Part shown: in pieces, positions 1-3,956 of the stretch
Position numbering within the stretch: position 1 is the stretch's first letter
Layout of the letters: the number at the start of each line of letters is the position of its first letter
DNA from: Pseudomonadota bacterium
GTDB taxonomy: Bacteria > SZUA-182 > DTGQ01
Length of the DNA: 5,336 nucleotides
Assembly: GCA_030605265.1 (NCBI GenBank)
Contig: JAUWIR010000357.1
Coordinates: 1 to 5,336, forward strand
Direction of reading: 5' to 3'
Position numbers and translations under genes: made by a program
The notes under the pieces: generated by a model
Databases searched by the model: none
Told to the model about the DNA's origin: nothing
Seen by the model: the letters and a program-made list of their open reading frames with translations, nothing else

Positions 1-64
1 GATGCCAAATAAACTGAAAAAGTCGTAAGGGATTCAAAAGACGTAAGCTGAAGGGATTCTCCAT
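1..64 (-). CDS. N-terminus of an unidentified protein, cut by the left window edge
   Basis: An ATG at 64-62 opens a minus-strand frame with no stop through 21 codons to the window edge. A Shine-Dalgarno-like AAGGA (77-73) lies 8 nt upstream of the ATG, and the start is only 14 nt after the stop of the TPR gene, so co-transcription with it is likely. The visible peptide is rich in Leu, Phe and Arg (it contains LRLLNPLRLFQF) and would form an amphipathic or membrane-proximal N-terminus. It holds an in-frame duplication (NPFSLRLL, then NPLRLF) that matches a DNA repeat at 18-59. All three plus-strand frames are closed by stops in this stretch, which favours the minus-strand reading. I do not recognise the family, and 21 residues are too few to assign one. 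The open frame could also be chance. Confidence 0.5.
   Translation of the reverse strand, partial: MENPFSLRLLNPLRLFQFIWH
18..59. repeat. Imperfect tandem duplication, 18-nt and 24-nt units
   Basis: Two directly adjacent units share AAAAGWCGTAAG at the left and GGATTC at the right. Unit 1 is 18-35 and unit 2 is 36-59. Unit 2 carries six extra bases (CTGAAG) between the shared blocks, and one base differs inside the first block (T23 versus A41). Both unit lengths are multiples of three, so the duplication keeps the reading frame of the partial minus-strand gene starting at 64. It looks like a slippage or duplication event in coding DNA rather than a regulatory repeat. Confidence 0.6.
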
Positions 65-78
65 AATAAAAATCCTTG

Positions 79-1359
79 TCAATCAAAATAAGACGATTGA
101 GAAGGGAAGCGCTTTTTTAAATATGCTTTTATCTCCTTTTCCCATTCTAAATTCGGACAATTTTTAAAATAAAGACGCCAATATTTTATGGCCTGATCTG
201 CTTGTTTTTGTGTTTCATAAAGAATAGCTAAGCCTAGATGGCATTCGGAATATTGAGGATTAATAGATAAGGCCTTTTGGAATTCTTTACAGGCATTGCC
301 AAAATCTTTTTTTTCATTATAGAGTATGCCAAGATGATAATGAAGGTCCGGATAATTTGGATGTTGAAAAACAGCTTCATTAAGGGTCTTTAAACTCTGA
401 TCAATATCACCTTCTTTTTGATATAGTAAGGCCAAGTTGATGAGAGCTTGTGTATAATGAGGATTTATCCTAAGGGCCCCCAAAAAGGCTTTTTTTGCCT
501 TAAGGTAATCACCTCTTTTTGTACAATAAACCCCAAGGTGATGATGTAGATCAGCATATTGGGGGTTTATTTGAACTGCCTTTTCATAAAAAAGAATAAT
601 ATCCTCTAAAATATTTTGTTCATTAGATATTTGTTCTGTTTTAGCCGAAATGCCCATATTAGTAACCGGAACAGTGACGAAATCCTTGAAAAATTCATTT
701 ACTATCTCTTGATCCAAATAGTTACTACTTTGCTCATCCTTTTGAATTTTGTCCAAAAAAGCTATCTTGACCCCGGCTTCTTTAAATTGAGGATTAATTT
801 CTAAAGATTTTTGAAAAGCTTTACGAGCCTCGGATAACTGACCCTGAAGCCCTTTTAATGAGCCGAATAAATAGTGATAGTCAGCAAAGTTGGGTGCAAG
901 TTTTATAGACTGAGAAAAACATTTTTCAGCCTTATTAAAGATGCGAAGTTTTACATAAATAAATCCTAATAAGAAAAGAGAACAAGTATAATTTGGATTG
1001 ATCTCCAAGGATTGATGAAGCGCTTGCTTGGCTTTTTCAAATTCCTCAAGAAAGCAAAAACACAAACCCAGATGATAATAAATATCAGGATAATTACTGA
1101 TCTGCGCGGCAGAGGAAAAATTTGCTGCCGCTTCCTCATATCTTCCTAAATGTTCAAGTGCATAGCCAAGTTCCAAATAGGATTCTTTTAAATAAAAAAG
1201 AGAAAGATTATAATAACCACTCTTTTTTTCGGGGTGGGAGATAATCTTTGAGAATTCTTTGATAGCTTGCTTAAAATTTCCCTCTTGATAAAGTTTTAAA
1301 GCCAGATCATAGGTATTATTTTTTCGAAGAAAGGAAAATTTTTTTAAAAGCTGATTCAT
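79..1359 (-). CDS. Tetratricopeptide-repeat (TPR) protein, 426 aa
   Basis: A soluble, all-helical repeat protein, probably a scaffold for protein-protein contacts; no enzymatic domain is visible. I count about ten TPR units of 34 residues: one degenerate unit near 17-44, four regular ones at about 59-193, and five more from about 254 to 405. Many units show the signature NPxY followed by HYHLG-like residues (YYHLG 94-98, HHHLG 272-276, YHLG 341-344). A non-TPR, polar linker of about 50 residues (203-250) splits the array in two. The C-terminus (AIKYWRLYF, then WEKEIKAYLKKRF) resembles the capping helices that end many such arrays. There is no signal peptide or membrane segment, so a cytoplasmic location is inferred. 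ATG at 1359 is the only reasonable start. It lacks a Shine-Dalgarno, and a promoter-like sequence abuts it. Partners are unknown; separation from the aromatic operon by its own promoter argues against a direct role there. Confidence 0.9.
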   Translation of the reverse strand: MNQLLKKFSFLRKNNTYDLALKLYQEGNFKQAIKEFSKIISHPEKKSGYYNLSLFYLKESYLELGYALEHLGRYEEAAANFSSAAQISNYPDIYYHLGLCFCFLEEFEKAKQALHQSLEINPNYTCSLFLLGFIYVKLRIFNKAEKCFSQSIKLAPNFADYHYLFGSLKGLQGQLSEARKAFQKSLEINPQFKEAGVKIAFLDKIQKDEQSSNYLDQEIVNEFFKDFVTVPVTNMGISAKTEQISNEQNILEDIILFYEKAVQINPQYADLHHHLGVYCTKRGDYLKAKKAFLGALRINPHYTQALINLALLYQKEGDIDQSLKTLNEAVFQHPNYPDLHYHLGILYNEKKDFGNACKEFQKALSINPQYSECHLGLAILYETQKQADQAIKYWRLYFKNCPNLEWEKEIKAYLKKRFPSQSSYFD

Positions 1360-1366
1360 AAATAAG

Positions 1367-1395
1367 ACTATAAATTATCCGCTGATAAAAGTCAA
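1367..1395 (-). promoter_or_regulatory. Predicted sigma-70 promoter of the TPR gene, possibly leaderless
   Basis: On the minus strand TTGACT (1395-1390) is followed after exactly 17 bp by TATAGT (1372-1367), five of six matches to each consensus hexamer. Only 7 nt separate the -10 box from the ATG at 1359, so the expected transcription start falls on or beside the A of the start codon. The spacer holds a small inverted repeat, TTATC-N4-GATAA (1375-1388), too short to call an operator. The promoter fills the 50-bp gap behind the DUF4911-like gene, and I see no intrinsic terminator there, so read-through from the aromatic operon is possible as well. Confidence 0.6.
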
Positions 1396-1409
1396 ATAAT
1401 TGAAAAAAT

Positions 1410-1928
1410 TTAATATTCTTCGAGTGAAGAGATCATTTTTTCAGATATTATCTTTAAAGGCATTTCTTCGGCCAAAGAAGTAACAAATCCGTGGATCTCT
1501 TCAATAAAAAACGGGGAGGCTATAATCCGGACTAATCCTTGAGAGCTATCCAGGGTGCTAAGAACAGCCATATTGTCAAGCCCTTCTAAAAGACCACTCA
1601 GGTAAAATATTTGTTTGGCATCTATGACCATTTCAAGGTGAAGACAATCTTGCAGGAATGATTTTTCAATAATGGCTTCTTTTTGTAAAAAGACCCTGGG
1701 AAAAAAAGTAACTTTTTCTCTATGCCCGGCAAGGTAAACAGGAGACCCCTGTTCATTTTCCATATAAGTTAAGACACTTTCCGCTATGATATTTCTTGAA
1801 TTTTTAAACCGAATAATCTCTCCAATTGCTAGATTTTCCATAACCTCAATAAGCACCCGACCATCCGGGAGGCATTCAATTACTCTGGCTGCAGGGCGGA
1901 AGGACATATCCTTAGGATTACTTTTCAA
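1410..1928 (-). CDS. DUF4911-like protein with U32-peptidase-C-like N-terminal domain, 172 aa
   Basis: Function unknown. The C-terminal part (about 97-160; core LEGLDNMAVLSTLD, then GLVRIIASP and a helix to about 155) resembles DUF4911, a short alpha/beta domain found next to metabolic genes in anaerobic bacteria. The N-terminal part (about 13-82; ARVIECLPDGRVLIEV, then AIGEIIRF, then GSPVYLAGHREKVTF) has the pattern of the small beta domain at the C-terminus of U32 peptidases, but no peptidase domain is present. Both assignments are from memory of family patterns. The start is TTG at 1928-1926: GAGGA lies 8 nt upstream, inside the end of the 3-dehydroquinate synthase gene, giving an 11-bp overlap and probable translational coupling. 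The ATG at residue 8 has its AAGGA only about one base away, too close to serve. There is no signal peptide or membrane segment. Position suggests an accessory role with aroA'/aroB', but nothing in the sequence shows a reaction. Confidence 0.75.
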   Translation of the reverse strand: MKSNPKDMSFRPAARVIECLPDGRVLIEVMENLAIGEIIRFKNSRNIIAESVLTYMENEQGSPVYLAGHREKVTFFPRVFLQKEAIIEKSFLQDCLHLEMVIDAKQIFYLSGLLEGLDNMAVLSTLDSSQGLVRIIASPFFIEEIHGFVTSLAEEMPLKIISEKMISSLEEY

Positions 1929-2910
1929 TAATCGTTTCCTCTATTTTCATTCCGAAATGACGTCCCGCTTTCTCAAGGTATACTAAAATCTCAGAACCGC
2001 TTTTGAGCTTGACCACGGATATTGGTTGACCATCCGGTTGAGTGAGCCGAATTGTCTCGGCATTTTGTAGGATGGTAGTTAATTTTTTTCCATCCACCTC
2101 GGCTTCGACGAGCAAAAGAGGTCGTTTTTCGACCTTTACTCTTCCAACAATGGCTTTTTCAATTTTTTCCTGAAAATTTACAATTAAGACAGGATCTCCT
2201 GATTTAAGTTCTGAGAGATATTTTGTTTTGTTTTCCGGTAAAAGGGTATACGAATGGATGGCCCCGGCATTAACACGAAACGGCCTTGGTTCAACATAAG
2301 GATTAACTACTGTTTCCGCATGAACAAGGAATAAGGCGCTGCTGCTGTTTCCAACAAGAATTCCCTGCCCCGGGGACATATTAGTGCAAGTATCTATACA
2401 AACCCGGTCCCCCATTCCGGCCGGCTCAATTTTGATAACCTTAGCGGTTTTCAGAGGAACATCCTGATGAACTCCTTTGGCTACGGCAATGCTTTTTTTT
2501 ATCTCGGCAAGGTTTTGCGTATCAATGATAATACCATCAACTCCCTTTTCAAGGATACCTAAAGCGGTCTCAGCTTCCATGCTGGTGGATACTTCTGCAA
2601 CTAATCCTTCAGTTTGAGCAATAAGATTTTCTAAGGGGATAATTTTCCAATCGTTAGCTCGAACAATTACTGTTTTATTTTTGGAGAGTTTAATAATTTC
2701 CTCTTCATCCTTCTTATTCTTTATTTCCCACTCAACCACATCTTCTCCTAATCGAAGGTCTCCTTTGGAGCTAATGGTTTTAATCAATCCCAACTCTTTT
2801 ACTTTTTCAATATCTTCAGGCGCCACCATTACTGCCTCAGCTCCACTTTCCAATGCAGTTGTAACCACATCTTTATTCCAGGGGATAACTTTTACCCACA
2901 CCTTTTTCAT
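1918..2910 (-). CDS. aroB': 3-dehydroquinate synthase II (archaeal-type), 330 aa
   Basis: Family knowledge (MJ1249 type): NAD-dependent oxidative deamination and cyclisation of 2-amino-3,7-dideoxy-D-threo-hept-6-ulosonate to 3-dehydroquinate, in the cytoplasm. It is unrelated to classical AroB. Family hallmarks seen here are GMGDRVCIDTCTNM (165-178), SSALFLVHAET (190-200), RPFRVNAGAIHSY (209-221), KTKYLSELKSGDPVLIV (228-244) and the C-terminal GRHFGMKIEE (316-325). The N-terminal half holds an ESGAEAVMVAPED segment and a predicted alpha/beta fold ending in VDGIIID (124-130). I chose ATG at 2910 (MKKVWVK): GGAGG lies 7 nt upstream and the ATG shares one base with the stop of the preceding gene (TAATG). 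An upstream in-frame ATG at 2952 would add 14 Gly-rich residues untypical of the family. The partner enzyme lies immediately upstream. An alternative is the related enzyme that makes 3-amino-4-hydroxybenzoate (GriH-like), less likely without other secondary-metabolism genes. Confidence 0.93.
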   Translation of the reverse strand: MKKVWVKVIPWNKDVVTTALESGAEAVMVAPEDIEKVKELGLIKTISSKGDLRLGEDVVEWEIKNKKDEEEIIKLSKNKTVIVRANDWKIIPLENLIAQTEGLVAEVSTSMEAETALGILEKGVDGIIIDTQNLAEIKKSIAVAKGVHQDVPLKTAKVIKIEPAGMGDRVCIDTCTNMSPGQGILVGNSSSALFLVHAETVVNPYVEPRPFRVNAGAIHSYTLLPENKTKYLSELKSGDPVLIVNFQEKIEKAIVGRVKVEKRPLLLVEAEVDGKKLTTILQNAETIRLTQPDGQPISVVKLKSGSEILVYLEKAGRHFGMKIEETIIEK

Positions 2911-3707
2911 TAATTTTCCTCCAATAACTTTAAAGCTTCCTCCAGTGCCCATCCTTCATGAACCATATTAGTTATAGCCCTGACAATCTTTTCAGGTTTA
3001 GGATGTTGAAAGGCATTACGCCCTATAGAAGCTCCTGCTCCACCGGCATCTAAAGAACCCTGTACCATTTCTAATACCTGCCGGTCAGTTTCCATTTTTT
3101 CTCCCCCTGCAATGACTACCGGTACAAAACAACCCTCCACCACTTCAGAAAAAGATTCAGCACTTCCAGTGTAAGCTACTTTGACAATATCCGCGCCTAA
3201 TTCCGCACCTATTCGTGCAGCATGTTTTACTACTGAGGGGGCATATTCATTCTTTATTTTTTCTCCCCTGGTATACATCATGGCAATAAGAGGCATTCCC
3301 CAATCTTGGGCTTTTTTGGCAGTATTTCCCAAATCCTTGAGCATAGATTTTTCATCATCCGAACCAATATTTATATGGATTGAAATGGCGTCAGCACCAT
3401 ACCGAATAGATTCTTCAACAGTGCATACCAATACTTTAGCATTAGGGTCTGGTGAAAGGATGGTACTTGCCGACAGATGTATTATTAAACCGACATCTGT
3501 GCCTCCCCCACGATGCCCTGATTCAACTACCCCTTTATGGATAATAATTGCGTTCGCTTTCCCTGCGGCCACTGCATCAACGGATTTTTTAATATTTATT
3601 ATTCCTCTAATAGGTCCCAAGGTAATACCATGATCCATTGGTACAATAACTGTCCGTTTAGAATTTCGATTCATAATTCTTTCTAATCTTATTTGTTTTC
3701 CTATCAT
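2910..3707 (-). CDS. aroA': 2-amino-3,7-dideoxy-D-threo-hept-6-ulosonate (ADH) synthase, 265 aa
   Basis: A class I (Schiff-base) aldolase of the DhnA/FbaB-like TIM-barrel family. The MJ0400-type enzyme joins L-aspartate semialdehyde to a hydroxypyruvaldehyde phosphate unit from 6-deoxy-5-ketofructose 1-phosphate, the first step of the alternative aromatic pathway. Visible motifs are VPMDHGITLGP (22-32, with Asp25 as expected catalytic acid), KGVVESGHRGGGTDVGLIIH (58-77), MMYTRGEK (143-150, Tyr145), DIVKVAYTG (173-181, Lys176 as the Schiff-base lysine), VVIAGGEK (197-204) and the phosphate-binding GGAGASIGRNAFQHP (222-236). Length fits the family. GGAGG lies 6 nt upstream of ATG 3707, a strong ribosome binding site. 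It is the first gene of a tightly coupled operon with 3-dehydroquinate synthase II, and that pairing distinguishes it from plain fructose-bisphosphate aldolases of the same fold. The griseorhodin/grixazone-type homologue GriI is the main alternative. Confidence 0.92.
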   Translation of the reverse strand: MIGKQIRLERIMNRNSKRTVIVPMDHGITLGPIRGIINIKKSVDAVAAGKANAIIIHKGVVESGHRGGGTDVGLIIHLSASTILSPDPNAKVLVCTVEESIRYGADAISIHINIGSDDEKSMLKDLGNTAKKAQDWGMPLIAMMYTRGEKIKNEYAPSVVKHAARIGAELGADIVKVAYTGSAESFSEVVEGCFVPVVIAGGEKMETDRQVLEMVQGSLDAGGAGASIGRNAFQHPKPEKIVRAITNMVHEGWALEEALKLLEEN

Positions 3708-3743
3708 AATAATCCTCCACTTTACAATATAATTAATTCTATA

Positions 3744-3772
3744 ATTTTATTGAAAATAGTAACCCTTGTCAA
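3744..3772 (-). promoter_or_regulatory. Predicted sigma-70 promoter of the aroA'-aroB' operon
   Basis: On the minus strand a perfect TTGACA (3772-3767) and TAAAAT (3749-3744, five of six) are separated by exactly 17 bp. The predicted transcription start near 3737 gives a leader of about 30 nt with the GGAGG at 3716-3712. Such a short leader leaves no room for a leader peptide, attenuator or riboswitch, so any end-product control would have to act at the promoter or on the enzymes. Confidence 0.7.
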
Positions 3773-3858
3773 TCTAAATGGAGATAAAGAAAAAAATAAT
3801 TGACCCAAAACAAAAAATTATGATACACATTAATTAAAATTTTCTATCCTACTATGCT

Positions 3859-3887
3859 TTGCGAAGGTTTCATGAAAGTATTATAAA
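3859..3887 (+). promoter_or_regulatory. Candidate promoter of dacB
   Basis: TTGCGA (3859-3864, four of six matches to the -35 consensus) and TATAAA (3882-3887, five of six) are 17 bp apart, giving a predicted leader of about 60 nt. In such AT-rich DNA good -10 matches are common; a second TATAAT at 3894-3899 has no good -35 partner. The assignment is tentative. Confidence 0.35.
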
Positions 3888-3928
3888 AAATATTATAATT
3901 ATTCAATATCCTTTATTTTTTACGAATA

Positions 3929-3942
3929 AATGATCCATCATT
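3929..3942. repeat. Short inverted repeat upstream of dacB, possible operator
   Basis: AATGAT and ATCATT form a perfect 6-bp dyad around a 2-bp centre (CC), 14 bp before the dacB start codon and downstream of the candidate promoter. The position would suit a repressor site or a small leader hairpin, but a dyad of this size can occur by chance in AT-rich DNA. Confidence 0.25.
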
Positions 3943-3956
3943 CAATAAAAAAATAG

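Larger units (their letters stand above)
3708..3956. other. Divergent AT-rich intergenic region between aroA' and dacB
   Basis: This 249-bp stretch holds no convincing open frame and no RNA gene. It contains the leftward promoter for aroA' (3744-3772), a weaker candidate rightward promoter for dacB (3859-3887), a direct repeat TATTATAA (3879-3886 and 3891-3898), and a short inverted repeat near the dacB start (3929-3942). The middle, about 3780-3850, is a low-complexity A/T-rich spacer in which I see nothing specific. Confidence 0.7.

Noticed and set aside
54..82. Promoter for the left-edge gene using TTGACA at 82-77
   Set aside because: At 17 bp spacing the -10 would be GAATCC, a poor match and inside the coding region. 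The adjacent AAGGA serves better as a Shine-Dalgarno for ATG 64.
616..804. 62-codon plus-strand open frame opposite the TPR gene
   Set aside because: Shadow of the AT-rich TPR coding sequence, with no ribosome binding site or family signal.
2911..2952. Upstream ATG giving a 344-residue 3-dehydroquinate synthase II
   Set aside because: The extra 14 residues (MGTGGSFKVIGGKL) do not resemble the family N-terminus, while the ATG at 2910 has GGAGG 7 nt upstream and a TAATG junction.
2681..2971. 96-codon plus-strand open frame opposite aroB' and the aroA' end
   Set aside because: Low-complexity Ser/Thr/Phe translation antisense to a well-supported enzyme gene.
3181..3633. 150-codon plus-strand open frame opposite aroA'
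   Set aside because: It lies wholly antisense to a gene with all family motifs, has no Shine-Dalgarno, and its Ser/Ile/Pro-rich translation resembles no family I know. It is a shadow frame.
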